Positions 45,186 to 54,156 are shown, counted from the first letter of the stretch. The stretch is DNA of 64,000 bases from CAVQBJ01 sp963819075 (GCA_963819075.1 CAWFUP010000005.1:1-64000); one strand, 5' to 3'. Notes: a model not told the origin generated them from the letters alone. A program made the numbers and translations.

Positions 45186-45708
45186 GCGCTGGCTCGCGCA
45201 GCTGCTCGGTGTCGCGGTGGCCGGAGCGCTCGTCGCGGCGCCGGCCGCCGCGCGCGGGCGCCGCGACGCGCCGGCGCGCGCCAGCGTGAGCGCCGCGTCG
45301 GTCACGACGACCGTCGTCGGGCCCCGTGGTCCGCTGTTCGGCCCGCGCATCGTGGGCGCCGCTGCGACCGCGGTTGCGGTGGCCGGCAAGCGCTGCCTGA
45401 TCGCTGCCAATACCCCGCTCGCGGCGCTGTCCGCCGCCTACGGCGTCGGTGGCCCCGCGTTCCGGCTGCACGACTACGGGTCCTGCTCGCGCAACCCCGC
45501 CGACGCGGGACAGCTGTTCGTAACCCAGATCGGCGCGTTTCCCAATCGCGGCATCAACGGGTGGGAGTATGAGGTCGACGGACGGGCCGGGACGACGGGG
45601 GCGGCCAACACGAGCGGGCCGTTCGGCAACGGGCGGCTGCTTCGCCCCGGAGACCGCCTGCTGTGGTTCTGGTGCACGATGACCGCGAGCGGCAGCTGCC
45701 GACGATGA
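45175..45708 (+). CDS. Small exported DUF4430-type protein
   Basis: A 177-residue protein with an N-terminal signal or anchor (WLAQLLGVAVAGALVAAPAAARG). Its single DUF4430-like domain includes LAALSAAYGVGG, INGWEYEVDGRAG and LLRPGDRLLWFWCTM, matching the family's W-Y-x-V-x-G and GD-x-L-x-W signature. Four cysteines in the mature part could form disulfides. The start ATG 45175 lies within the end of the previous gene, and its stop overlaps the next start as ATGA. Likely corrinoid-binding partner of the transporter; not shown directly. Confidence 0.78.
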   Translation: MSSRRWLAQLLGVAVAGALVAAPAAARGRRDAPARASVSAASVTTTVVGPRGPLFGPRIVGAAATAVAVAGKRCLIAANTPLAALSAAYGVGGPAFRLHDYGSCSRNPADAGQLFVTQIGAFPNRGINGWEYEVDGRAGTTGAANTSGPFGNGRLLRPGDRLLWFWCTMTASGSCRR

Positions 45709-46625
45709 CACGCATCGCGCTGATCGCCACCGCGCTTGCACTGTGCGCCGGGCTGAGCGGGTGCGGGCTCGGCGCCGGGACGACGCCGAGCAACGTCAGC
45801 CTTACCGTTACCGACGGCTTCGGGACGCGGGTCCTCGCCCAGTACGCCGCCCCGAAGCTCGTCGGCCAGGAAACCGTCATGCAGCTGCTGCTGCGCAACA
45901 CGACGGTGACCACGCGCTACGGCGGCGGGTTCGTGCAGAGCATCGACGGGCTGAGCGGCGCTCCGGCCGCCGCGCACCCGACCGACTGGTTCTATTACGT
46001 CAACGGCGTGCAGGCGCCGATGGGCGCGGCGGCCACGACACTGCATCCCGGAGATCGCGTGTGGTGGGACCACCACGACTGGTCGGCGACCGAGAGCATC
46101 CCAGCCGTCGTCGGCTCCTTCCCCGCGCCGTTCACCGATGGGATCGGCGGTCAGCGCTACCCGATCACCGTGTACTGCGCCACGCCGAACGACGATGCCT
46201 GCCTGACCGTCGCCAACCGGCTGAGCGCCAACGGGCAGGTCGTGACGCTCGGGGCGCTGGGTACCGACGAGCCCGACACGCTGCGTGTGCTCGTCGGCCC
46301 ATGGAAGGCGCTGCGCATCGACCCCGCCGCGGTCTACCTCCAGCAGGGCCCGGGCACGAGCGGCGTGTACGCCACCTTCGCCCCGAGCGGCGGCGCGCTC
46401 ATGCTCCTGGGCCCCGACGGACACGTCGTGCGCACCCTGACGAGCGACGCCGGGTTGGTCGCCGCCGACGCGATCCCGAACGAAGTCCCGACCTGGCTCG
46501 TGACCGGCACCGACACGGCCGGCGTGGACGCCGCCGCGCACGCGATCGACGCCGCCACGCTGCACAACCGCTTCGCCGTCGCGTTCGCCGCCGGGCAGCC
46601 AATCGCCGTGCCGGTGGGCGGATGA
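45705..46625 (+). CDS. DUF4430-domain lipoprotein
   Basis: A 306-residue lipoprotein: signal peptide IALIATALALCAGLSGCG with the lipobox LSGC, so membrane-anchored outside. A DUF4430 domain follows (TLTVTDGFGTRVLAQ-like start, TDWFYYVNGVQAP, TLHPGDRVWWDHHDW). The C-terminal half has alternating beta/alpha segments (YPITVYCATPNDDACLTVANRL, DTLRVLVGPW) of no family I recognise. The HHDW pair is a possible ligand to cobalt or another metal, as speculation. Coupled by ATGA to the genes on both sides. Confidence 0.8.
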   Translation: MTRIALIATALALCAGLSGCGLGAGTTPSNVSLTVTDGFGTRVLAQYAAPKLVGQETVMQLLLRNTTVTTRYGGGFVQSIDGLSGAPAAAHPTDWFYYVNGVQAPMGAAATTLHPGDRVWWDHHDWSATESIPAVVGSFPAPFTDGIGGQRYPITVYCATPNDDACLTVANRLSANGQVVTLGALGTDEPDTLRVLVGPWKALRIDPAAVYLQQGPGTSGVYATFAPSGGALMLLGPDGHVVRTLTSDAGLVAADAIPNEVPTWLVTGTDTAGVDAAAHAIDAATLHNRFAVAFAAGQPIAVPVGG

Positions 46626-47542
46626 GCGCCACCGCGGCTCGGCTCGCCGCGCGGCGGGGGCGCTTTGCCTACCGGCGCCTGGCCAGCCCGCTACATGCCA
46701 CCCGCGCGCCGGTCGGCGCGGCCTACGGGATCGCGCTCGCCACCGCGGCTCTGGTGCTCGAGCATCCGCTCGCGCTCGCCGCCGTCGCAGTCGCGCTGGC
46801 GGGCGCCGGCGCGGCCGCCGGGGTCGGACCGCAACTGTGGCGCGCACTGCGCGTGACCGCGATCCCGCTCATCGTCCTCACGGTGCTCGTCAACCTGCTC
46901 GTCGATCGTAACGGGCTCACGGTCTTCGCGCGCCTCGGCGACTGGGGACCGCTCGGCCAGGTCGATCTGACCACCGAGGCGCTCGTCTACGGCCTCGTGA
47001 TGGCGCTGCGGCTGTGTGTCGTGACGATGGCCGGTGCGCTCGTCGTCTGCGCCGTCGACCCCGACGAGCTGCTGCGCGCGCTGCGCGGCGTCTCGCATCG
47101 CTCGGCGCTGACCGCCACGCTCGCCACCCGGCTCGTGCCGCTCCTGTTCGAAGACGCGAACCGGCTTGCCGAGGCGCAACGCTGCCGGCCCGACGGTGGC
47201 GCTCATGGTGCGCGCGGCCGCCTGGGCGTCCTGCGTGCCGTAGTGGGCGGCGCGCTCGAGCGCTCGATCGACGTCGCCGCCGCCCTCGAGTTGCGCGCCT
47301 ACGGGCGCGCGAGCCAGCCGCGCGCGCCGCGACCGCCGTGGTCGCGCCACGACCTCGCGTTCGCCGCCGCGGCGCTCGCCGTGCTCGCGACCGCGCTCGT
47401 GGCGGCGAGCACCGGCCTCGCGCCGTTCACCGCTTATCCGATGGTGGAGGCACCGCTCGGTGCGGGCGCATGGCTGGTCAGCGGCCTCATCGTCGCGCTC
47501 GCGCTGCTGCCGTTCGCTGACCGGCGGGGGATCGAGCCGTGA
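46622..47542 (+). CDS. ECF transporter T component (EcfT/CbiQ family)
   Basis: A 306-residue transmembrane coupling protein of an energy-coupling factor transporter. It has N-terminal helices (APVGAAYGIALATAALVLEHPLALAAVAVALAG), LIVLTVLVNLLVDRNG, a helix ending RLCVVTMAGALVVCAVDPDELLRALRG, and cytoplasmic coupling helices with the alanine/arginine signatures EAQRCRPDGG and AAALELRAYGRA. These touch the ATPases and the S component. It lies between the DUF4430 lipoprotein and the ATPase gene, with 4-bp overlaps to both. Confidence 0.85.
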   Translation: MSATAARLAARRGRFAYRRLASPLHATRAPVGAAYGIALATAALVLEHPLALAAVAVALAGAGAAAGVGPQLWRALRVTAIPLIVLTVLVNLLVDRNGLTVFARLGDWGPLGQVDLTTEALVYGLVMALRLCVVTMAGALVVCAVDPDELLRALRGVSHRSALTATLATRLVPLLFEDANRLAEAQRCRPDGGAHGARGRLGVLRAVVGGALERSIDVAAALELRAYGRASQPRAPRPPWSRHDLAFAAAALAVLATALVAASTGLAPFTAYPMVEAPLGAGAWLVSGLIVALALLPFADRRGIEP

Positions 47543-49176
47543 CCGTGCTCGCCTTCGAGGACGTCGCGTATCGCTACCCGACGGGTGGTGACGGGCTGCA
47601 CGACGTCAGCTTCGAGGTGCAGCCCGGGGAGTTCATCGTGGTCGCCGGTCTGTCGGGATCGGGCAAGTCGACGCTGCTGAGGGCGGCGTGCGGCCTCGTG
47701 CCCCACTTCCATGGCGGAGCCTTCACCGGGCACGTGGTCGTCGACGGGCTCGATACGCGCGAGCACGGGCCGACCGAGCTCGCCGCCGTCGCCGGCACTG
47801 TGCTCCAGGACCCCGAGACGCAGGTCGTCATGAGCACGGTGCGCGCCGAGTTGTCGCTCGCCCTGGAGAACCTCGGCGATCCGCCGGCCGCCGTCGCGCG
47901 CAGCGTCGAGGAGGTCTCCCTCGCGCTCGGGATCGCTCATCTGCTCGACCGCTCCACCCACGATCTGTCCGGCGGCGAGTTGCAGCGCGTCACGCTCGCC
48001 GCCGCGCTCGCACCGCGCCCGCGGCTCGTCCTCCTCGACGAGCCGACGTCGCAGCTCGACCCAGTGGCCGGCGACGAGCTCATCTGGCAGCTGCGGCGCC
48101 TCAACGAGGAATGGGAGACGGCCGTCGTGCTCGTCGAGCACCGCCTCGAGCGCTGCCTGGCCGCCGCTGACCGCGTGATCGTCCTCGCCGACGGCGCCAT
48201 CGCTTGTGACCGCGACCCTGGCGGCTTCCTGGAGTGGGCGAGCACGCACGCGCCGGCCCTCCAGACGCCGGTGGCGAGGTTGTTCGCACAAGCCGGACTG
48301 CGCCCGCCGCCATCCGGCGTCAAGCAGGCCCGCTCGATGCTTCGTGCCCACGGCCTCCTCGAGCGCGGCGGTCGCCGCGTACCCGAGTCCGGCGCCTCGC
48401 CACCACGGTCGCGCCCGTGGCGACCCTTGAGGCGCGAGCGCGCGGCGCAGGAACGAGCGGTTCTGCAACTCGACGGCGTCTGGCACGAGCTGCGCGACGG
48501 CCCGGCGATCCTGCGCGGGGTCGAGCTCGCAGTGCGAGCGGGCGAGACCGTGGCGCTCATGGGCCGAAACGGCGCCGGCAAGTCGACGCTGCTGCGCCAC
48601 GCTGCCGGTCTGCTCGAGCCGACGCGCGGACGCGTGCAATGCGCCGGTCGCGTCGCGCTGCTGACGCAGAATCCCGGCGACTACTTCCTGCACGAGCGCG
48701 TCGCCGAGGAGGCGAGCGCGGCCGCGCTGCAGCAAGAAGGGCTGGCGGCGCTGGCCGAGCGCCACCCGCGCGACCTGTCGGGCGGCGAGCGCCAGCGTTT
48801 GGCGCTCGCCGTCGTGCTCGACGGCGACACGCCGGCATGCGCGATCTGCCTCGACGAGCCGACGCGGGGCATGGATCGCGCGGCCAAGGAGCGCCTGGCC
48901 GCCTGGCTGCGCCGGCGCGCGGACGAGGGCGTGGCCGTGATCGTGGCCACCCACGACACCGAGTTCGCCGCCGAGGTCGCCGCCCGCGTCGTGCTGCTCG
49001 CCGCCGGGCGGGTGATCGCCGACGGGGACGCCCAGGCCGTGCTGACCGGTGGGTGGTACTTCGCCACGGAGACCGCGCGCGTGCTTGGCGGCGCCGGGGG
49101 AGCGCTGCGTCCCGAGGAGGGCGCCGCGCTGCTCGCGGCGCGGACGGCGCGTGAGATCGAGGAGGTGCATCGATGA
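47539..49176 (+). CDS. Double ECF ATPase (fused EcfA-type subunits)
   Basis: A 545-residue protein with two ABC ATPase domains in one chain. Domain 1 has GLSGSGKST (about residue 38), DLSGGELQR and LVLLDEPTS. Domain 2, from about 305, has GRNGAGKST, DLSGGERQR and AICLDEPTR. Each has a Q-loop (VLQDPETQ, LLTQNPGD) and H-loop histidine (VEHRLE, ATHDTE). The pair energises ECF import; most systems use two separate chains. Start is GTG 47539, overlapping the T-component stop. Confidence 0.92.
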   Translation: MTVLAFEDVAYRYPTGGDGLHDVSFEVQPGEFIVVAGLSGSGKSTLLRAACGLVPHFHGGAFTGHVVVDGLDTREHGPTELAAVAGTVLQDPETQVVMSTVRAELSLALENLGDPPAAVARSVEEVSLALGIAHLLDRSTHDLSGGELQRVTLAAALAPRPRLVLLDEPTSQLDPVAGDELIWQLRRLNEEWETAVVLVEHRLERCLAAADRVIVLADGAIACDRDPGGFLEWASTHAPALQTPVARLFAQAGLRPPPSGVKQARSMLRAHGLLERGGRRVPESGASPPRSRPWRPLRRERAAQERAVLQLDGVWHELRDGPAILRGVELAVRAGETVALMGRNGAGKSTLLRHAAGLLEPTRGRVQCAGRVALLTQNPGDYFLHERVAEEASAAALQQEGLAALAERHPRDLSGGERQRLALAVVLDGDTPACAICLDEPTRGMDRAAKERLAAWLRRRADEGVAVIVATHDTEFAAEVAARVVLLAAGRVIADGDAQAVLTGGWYFATETARVLGGAGGALRPEEGAALLAARTAREIEEVHR

Positions 49177-50852
49177 CCTGGCAGCTCGCGTCCTTCCTGC
49201 TTGTGGCCGTCGGCGTGGCCGGCGGGCTGGGGTGGTACGAGCGCACGCGGCCGCCGGCGAAGGTCGTGGCGGTCGTGGCCACGCTCGCTGCGCTGGCGGC
49301 GCTCGGCCGCGACGCGTTCGCCGCGCTGCCCGACGTCAAGCCCACGACGGCGATCGTGCTTATCGCCGGCTACACGTTCGGTGCGCCGTCCGGGTTCGCC
49401 GTCGGCGCGTTCGCGGCGCTCGCCTCCAACCTCGAGCTTGGCCAGGGGCCGTGGACGCCATGGCAGATGCTCGCCTGGGGCCTCGTCGGCGTCGCCGGCG
49501 CGATGCTCGCCCGAGCGACGGGTCGGCGCCTCGGCCGCGTTGGTCTCGCCCTCGCTTGCGCTCTCGCGGCCGCAGGGTTCGAGGCGATCATCGACGTCTA
49601 CACCTGGACCGGCACCGGCGCTCGCTCGTTCGCCGGGTACTCGCTCGTCGTCGCGCAGGCGTTCACGTTCAGCGTCACGCACGTCGTGGCGAGCTTCGTC
49701 TTCGCCTTCGCCTTCGGCCCGGCGCTGGTGCGCATGCTGCTGCGTGTGCGCGCGCGACTCGAGGTGCGTTGGAGTCCCGCGGGCCAGATCGGCCTGGCCA
49801 TCGCCGTGCTCGGCGGGACACTGACGCTCGCGAACGCCGGCGGCGGTGCGCTCGCGAGAGCGAGCACTGTCGCGCCGGTCGCGCGCGGCGCGGCGCCGGG
49901 TGCCCTCGTGGCGCCGGAGGTCGCCTACCTGCGCCGCGCCCAGAACGCCGACGGCGGTTTCGGCGCGGCGCCGGGCCAGTCGAGCGCCGAGCTGTACACG
50001 GCCTGGGCGGCGATCGGCCTCGCCGCGGCGGGCACCGATCCGAGAGCGGTCAGGCGCAACGGCCACTCGGTGCTCGACGCGCTGCGCTCGGGCGCCGCGC
50101 AGCTGAGCGGCCTCGGCGACGACGAGCGCACGATCCTCGCCCTGCACGCCGCGAACGCACCGATCGGCTCCTTTCCCGGGCCGAGCCTGCTCGCCACACT
50201 GCTCGCCGGGCGCCGCGGCGACGGCTCGTTCGGCGAGCAGGTCAACACAACGGCGTTTGCGATCTTCGCGCTGCGCGCGATCGCTGCGCGGGCAGCGGCG
50301 GTGCAGGCCGCCGGCCGTTGGCTGTCGCGCCAGCAGAACACGGACGGCGGCTTCAGCTTCGCCCAGCGCGGCGCGCCCAGCGACGCCGACGACACCGCCG
50401 CCGCGCTCCAGGGGGTCGTCGACTCGCTCGGCGGTTCCGATCCCGTCGTGGCGCGCGCCGTGCGCTACCTGCGCGGCTCCGAGGATGCCGACGGCGGCTG
50501 GTCCCTCGGCGCCGGCGCGAGCTCTGACGCGCAATCGACCGCGTGGGCGATTCAGGCCCTCGTCGCCGCCGGCCTGGACCCGAACGCGGTCGGGCGGGCC
50601 GGCGCGCGCTCGCCGCTCGGCTACCTGCAGACGCTCGTCGGACCGGACGGCAGCGTGCACTACTCGCGCACGAGCGTTCAGACGCCTGTGTGGGTGACCG
50701 CCCAGGCGCTCACCGCGCTCGCGCGTAAGCCGTTCCCGGTCGGCGGGCCCGGCGCTCGCGCCGCCGCCTCGGGCGCGCAGCCCGTGGGCGTCGCGTTGGC
50801 TCGGGGTGCCGGGCTGCTCGCGAGCGCTGTGCTCGTCCTCGCGTTCGGCTGA
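49173..50852 (+). CDS. ECF S component fused to an extracytoplasmic alpha/alpha-toroid domain
   Basis: A 559-residue protein. Residues 1-230 hold about six membrane helices of an ECF substrate-binding (S) component, including PTTAIVLIAGYTFG, ALASNLELGQGPWTPWQMLAWGLVG and SFAGYSLVVAQAFTFSVTHVVASF. Residues 250-530 are a prenyltransferase/terpene cyclase-like alpha/alpha toroid with repeats such as RRAQNADGGFG, GRRGDGSFG, SRQQNTDGGFSF, SEDADGGWSLG and VGPDGSVHY, ending in a C-terminal anchor (LLASAVLVLAF). The toroid fold matches the N-terminal domain of transcobalamin and intrinsic factor. With the riboswitch and DUF4430 partners, a cobalamin or corrinoid substrate is the best inference. Confidence 0.85.
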   Translation: MTWQLASFLLVAVGVAGGLGWYERTRPPAKVVAVVATLAALAALGRDAFAALPDVKPTTAIVLIAGYTFGAPSGFAVGAFAALASNLELGQGPWTPWQMLAWGLVGVAGAMLARATGRRLGRVGLALACALAAAGFEAIIDVYTWTGTGARSFAGYSLVVAQAFTFSVTHVVASFVFAFAFGPALVRMLLRVRARLEVRWSPAGQIGLAIAVLGGTLTLANAGGGALARASTVAPVARGAAPGALVAPEVAYLRRAQNADGGFGAAPGQSSAELYTAWAAIGLAAAGTDPRAVRRNGHSVLDALRSGAAQLSGLGDDERTILALHAANAPIGSFPGPSLLATLLAGRRGDGSFGEQVNTTAFAIFALRAIAARAAAVQAAGRWLSRQQNTDGGFSFAQRGAPSDADDTAAALQGVVDSLGGSDPVVARAVRYLRGSEDADGGWSLGAGASSDAQSTAWAIQALVAAGLDPNAVGRAGARSPLGYLQTLVGPDGSVHYSRTSVQTPVWVTAQALTALARKPFPVGGPGARAAASGAQPVGVALARGAGLLASAVLVLAFG

Positions 50853-51061
50853 GCACGCCCACCGACGGCATTTCGTCTCTCAGGAACGACCACCGCGCCG
50901 GCGGCGCGATCGCAGCCCCGAGAACCGCCGCCGGCCCTCCGCGCCGAGCCGCGTCTCGGCCGGCCTGGGGGCCCCTGGCCGCCGCCCGGCCACCGCCCCT
51001 GCGCACGGCCTTGATCGAATGTTGGTCGAATCGCTCGGACCGGCGCACTAGCCTCTGTGAG

Positions 51062-51973
51062 ATGGAGCCCGCCGGGCATACGACCGTGACGACGGCGGAT
51101 CGCCGCCGACGGCTGGCCCTCTGGTCCGCCGCGCTCTGCGCGCTCGGATTCATGTTCAGCTGGCTCGTGCTCGCCCACGTGCCGGCCGCGCGGCTGCGCG
51201 ACGCGGCTGCGCTGCGCGGCTTCATCAGCCTCGACCACGGTCATGTCGACGCGCTCGCCAGCGCGATGCTCGCGCTCGTCACACCGCTTTCGTGCGCCTT
51301 GTTCGCGCTCGTCGCGATGGCCGTCGCCTGGCACCGCGGCCGGCGGCGGCTGGTGCTCGCGGTCCCGGTGGTGATCGTTGGCGCCACGCTGAGCGCGGAG
51401 GCGCTCAAGCCGATCCTCGCGGTCGCGCATGACTACATCGACGCCCACCACCAGGTCCCGGGCGCCTCCTGGCCGAGCGGTCACTCCACCGCGGTGATGT
51501 CGATGACACTCTGCGCGCTGCTGGTCGCTCCCCGACGCTGGCGTCCCGCGGTGGCCGCCGTCGGCGGCGTGTTCACCGTCGCCGTCGGCCTGTCGCTGCT
51601 GACGCTCGCCTGGCACCTGCCAAGCGACGTCATCGGCGGGTACCTGCTCGCGGCCGTCTGGGGCGCGGGTGCCGTGGCCGTGCTGTCCCGCGAGGCGCCC
51701 GAGGCGGCCGCCGCGGCGCCAGGCGATGCCCTCGGGCGCGCGACGCGCAGCTGGGGCGAGCGCCGGCCGTCCAGCGCCGCGCCCGGCGACACCGTCGTGC
51801 CCGGAGTCGTGCTCGGCTCGCTGGCCGCGTTCACCGTCGCCCTCGTCGCCCTGCGACCGGCCGAGGTGGCCGACTTCGCGGCCACCCATCACTCGGTGAT
51901 CGCCTTCGCCGCGGTCATCACGGCGCTCGCCGCGAGCCTCGTCTCGGGCTTCACCGTCGCGCTGCGGCGCTGA
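51062..51973 (+). CDS. PAP2-family membrane phosphatase
   Basis: A 303-residue PAP2/phosphatidic acid phosphatase-like protein with about six helices plus two C-terminal ones. The phosphatase signature is readable: LKPILAVAH (first motif), SWPSGHST (PSGH), and TLAWHLPSDVIGGYLL with the catalytic histidine and supporting aspartate. Substrates could be undecaprenyl pyrophosphate or lipid phosphates. It ends with two helices beyond the normal core (GVVLGSLAAFTVALVAL, VIAFAAVITALAASLVS). A 209-bp gap with only GC-rich hairpin-prone sequence separates it from the B12 operon. Confidence 0.85.
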   Translation: MEPAGHTTVTTADRRRRLALWSAALCALGFMFSWLVLAHVPAARLRDAAALRGFISLDHGHVDALASAMLALVTPLSCALFALVAMAVAWHRGRRRLVLAVPVVIVGATLSAEALKPILAVAHDYIDAHHQVPGASWPSGHSTAVMSMTLCALLVAPRRWRPAVAAVGGVFTVAVGLSLLTLAWHLPSDVIGGYLLAAVWGAGAVAVLSREAPEAAAAAPGDALGRATRSWGERRPSSAAPGDTVVPGVVLGSLAAFTVALVALRPAEVADFAATHHSVIAFAAVITALAASLVSGFTVALRR

Positions 51974-51982
51974 CGCGGCCGG

Positions 51983-52567
51983 TCAGGACTCCGGCGCGGC
52001 GCCCTCACCGCGCCCGGGCTGCCACAGCGGCTCCGGCGCGGCCCCGGCGGCCTCGTGGTTGGCGGCGCGCGCGAGGATGAACAGCAGGTCCGAGAGCCGG
52101 TTGAGGTAGCGCACGACCTCGGGGTTGATGTCGGTGACGGCGATCGCACGGCGTTCGGCGCGCCGGCACACGGTACGGCAGACGTGCAGCGCGGCGGAGG
52201 CCGGCGAGCCGCCCGGGATGACGAAGGAATGGAGCGCCTGGAGTGTCGCGTTGACCTCGTCGCATGCCGCCTCGAGCCGCTCGGTATAGGCCGGGGTGAT
52301 GCGCAGGCGCTCGCGGGCGTCGCTCGGCGGCACCGAGAGGTCGGCCCCGACGTCGAGCAGCTCGTTCTGCACGCGAGCGAGCATGCGGGCGAACGCCGCC
52401 GGCAGACCGGGGGCGAGGAGGGCGACGCCGATGAACGAGTTGAGCTCGTCGGCGGTTCCATATGCCTCGACGCGGGCGTCGTTCTTGCTCACCCGGCTCA
52501 TGTCGCCGAGGTGTGTCTCGCCGTGGTCTCCGAGGCGCGTGTAGATGCGCGTGAGGTTTACCGTCAC
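51983..52567 (-). CDS. Cob(I)alamin adenosyltransferase, PduO/MMAB type
   Basis: A 194-residue corrinoid adenosyltransferase that makes adenosylcobalamin from cob(I)alamin and ATP. Family motifs are TRLGDHGETHLGDMSRVSKND (ATP-binding N-terminus, residues 8-28), EAYGTADELNSFIG, and CRTVCRRAERRAIAV with the conserved arginine and glutamate. No ATG is available; the GTG at 52567 (MTVNLTRIYT) is used. It lies 1.1 kb from the B12-riboswitch operon on the opposite strand, consistent with a local cobalamin theme, but has no riboswitch of its own that I can see. Confidence 0.9.
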   Translation of the reverse strand: MTVNLTRIYTRLGDHGETHLGDMSRVSKNDARVEAYGTADELNSFIGVALLAPGLPAAFARMLARVQNELLDVGADLSVPPSDARERLRITPAYTERLEAACDEVNATLQALHSFVIPGGSPASAALHVCRTVCRRAERRAIAVTDINPEVVRYLNRLSDLLFILARAANHEAAGAAPEPLWQPGRGEGAAPES

Positions 52568-52661
52568 CCTGTCGGGAGTGTCGCACAGCGCGCGGCCGCG
52601 GCGGGCCACCAGGACCACCTGACACCGCCGCGCGAGCAGATCGGATACGTTCCCGCCCGTC

Positions 52662-53819
52662 GTGGAGATCGGTGTTCCGAAGGAGATCGCCGCGGGCGAG
52701 CGTCGAGTCGCGCTCGTGCCCGAGGTGGTCGCGAAGCTAGCGGCCAAGGGGCTGCGCGTCCTCGTCCAGACGGGCGCGGGCACCGAAGCGCTGCTCACCG
52801 ACGAGGCGTTCACCGAGGCCGGCGCGCAGATCACGGACGACGTGTCGGCGATCTGGAAGGCCGACGTCGTGGTGACGATCGCGCCGCCGACCCCCGAGCA
52901 GCTGTCCGCGCTCGGCCAGGGCAGCGTGCTGATCGGCTTCCTCGCGCCGCTGACCAGCCCGCGGACGACGAATGCCCTCGCCTCGGCCGGCGCCACGGCG
53001 TTCGCGATGGAGGCGATCCCACGCATCTCGCGCGCCCAGTCGATGGACGCGCTGTCCTCACAGAGCAACGTCGCGGGCTACAAGGCCGCGCTGCTCGGCG
53101 CCGACAACATGGGCCGCTTCTATCCGATGCTGATGACCGCCGCGGGGACGATCCCGCCGGCGAAGGTGCTCGTCCTCGGCGCGGGCGTCGCCGGGCTGCA
53201 GGCGCTCGCCACGGCGAAGCGCCTCGGGGCGCGCACGACCGGCTATGACGTGCGCCCGGAGGTGGCCGAGCAGGTGCAGTCGCTCGGCGCCCAGTGGCTC
53301 GACCTCGGCCTCGAGGCGGCCGGCGAGGGCGGATACGCCCGCGAGCTGACCGAGGCCGAGCGCGCACAGCAGCAGCAGGCGCTGACCGACGCGATCAAGG
53401 GCTTCGACGTCGTCATCACGACCGCGCTCGTGCCGGGCCGCCCGGCGCCCAAGCTCGTCACCGAGGAGGCGGTCGAGGGCATGAAGGCCGGCTCGGTGAT
53501 CATCGACCTCGCGGGCGAGTCCGGCGGCAACTGCGAGCTGACCGTTCCCGGTGAGACCGTCATCCGCCACGACGTGAAGATCGTGTCCCCGCTCAACCTG
53601 CCGGCCACGGTGCCCGAGCACAGCTCGCAGCTGTTCGCTCGCAACGTCCTTTCCCTGCTCGAGCTGATGATCCAGGCGCCGGGCGAGGAGTCCGGACCGC
53701 CCACGCTGCACCTCGACTTCGACGATGAGATCATCGCCGGCGCCTGCATCGTGCGCGAGGGCGAGATCGTCAATGCCGGCGCGAAGGCCGCCGTCGAGAA
53801 GGAGGCTTCAACCCCGTGA
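52662..53819 (+). CDS. pntAA: NAD(P) transhydrogenase alpha subunit part 1
   Basis: A 385-residue NAD(H)-binding subunit (domain I) of proton-translocating transhydrogenase, which moves hydride between NADH and NADP+ using the proton gradient. Landmarks are MEIGVPKEIAAGERRVAL, the RISRAQSMDALSSQSNVAGYKA block and the Rossmann motif KVLVLGAGVAGLQALATAKRLGA followed by TGYDVRPE. GTG 52662 is the start. The three-gene split (alpha-1, alpha-2, beta) resembles Rhodospirillum rubrum. Coupled to the next gene by GTGA. Confidence 0.93.
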   Translation: MEIGVPKEIAAGERRVALVPEVVAKLAAKGLRVLVQTGAGTEALLTDEAFTEAGAQITDDVSAIWKADVVVTIAPPTPEQLSALGQGSVLIGFLAPLTSPRTTNALASAGATAFAMEAIPRISRAQSMDALSSQSNVAGYKAALLGADNMGRFYPMLMTAAGTIPPAKVLVLGAGVAGLQALATAKRLGARTTGYDVRPEVAEQVQSLGAQWLDLGLEAAGEGGYARELTEAERAQQQQALTDAIKGFDVVITTALVPGRPAPKLVTEEAVEGMKAGSVIIDLAGESGGNCELTVPGETVIRHDVKIVSPLNLPATVPEHSSQLFARNVLSLLELMIQAPGEESGPPTLHLDFDDEIIAGACIVREGEIVNAGAKAAVEKEASTP

Positions 53820-54156
53820 TCCTCGGCAGCGTCCTCGTTACCAACCTCGCGATCCTCGTGCTCGCCGGCTTCGTCGGCTTCGTCGTGATCTCGAAGGTCC
53901 CGAACACCCTGCACACGCCGCTCATGTCGGGCACGAACGCGATTCACGGCATCGTGCTGCTCGGCGGCCTGCTCGTGATCGGCCTGTCCGGGAACGACGT
54001 GTTCAACAAGGTGATCCTCGTCATCGCGATCGCCTTCGGGACGATCAACATCATCGGCGGCTTCCTCGTCACCGACCGCATGCTCGAGATGTTCAAGGTG
54101 AAGCCCAAGGCCCCGCCGGCCAAGGACGACGACGACACCGGCCCGGGGGCGCACAA

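Noticed and set aside
50853..51061. Possible terminator or second riboswitch after the B12 operon
   Set aside because: The gap contains GC-rich imperfect hairpins around 50955-50985 but no conserved riboswitch motif and no clean stem with T-run.
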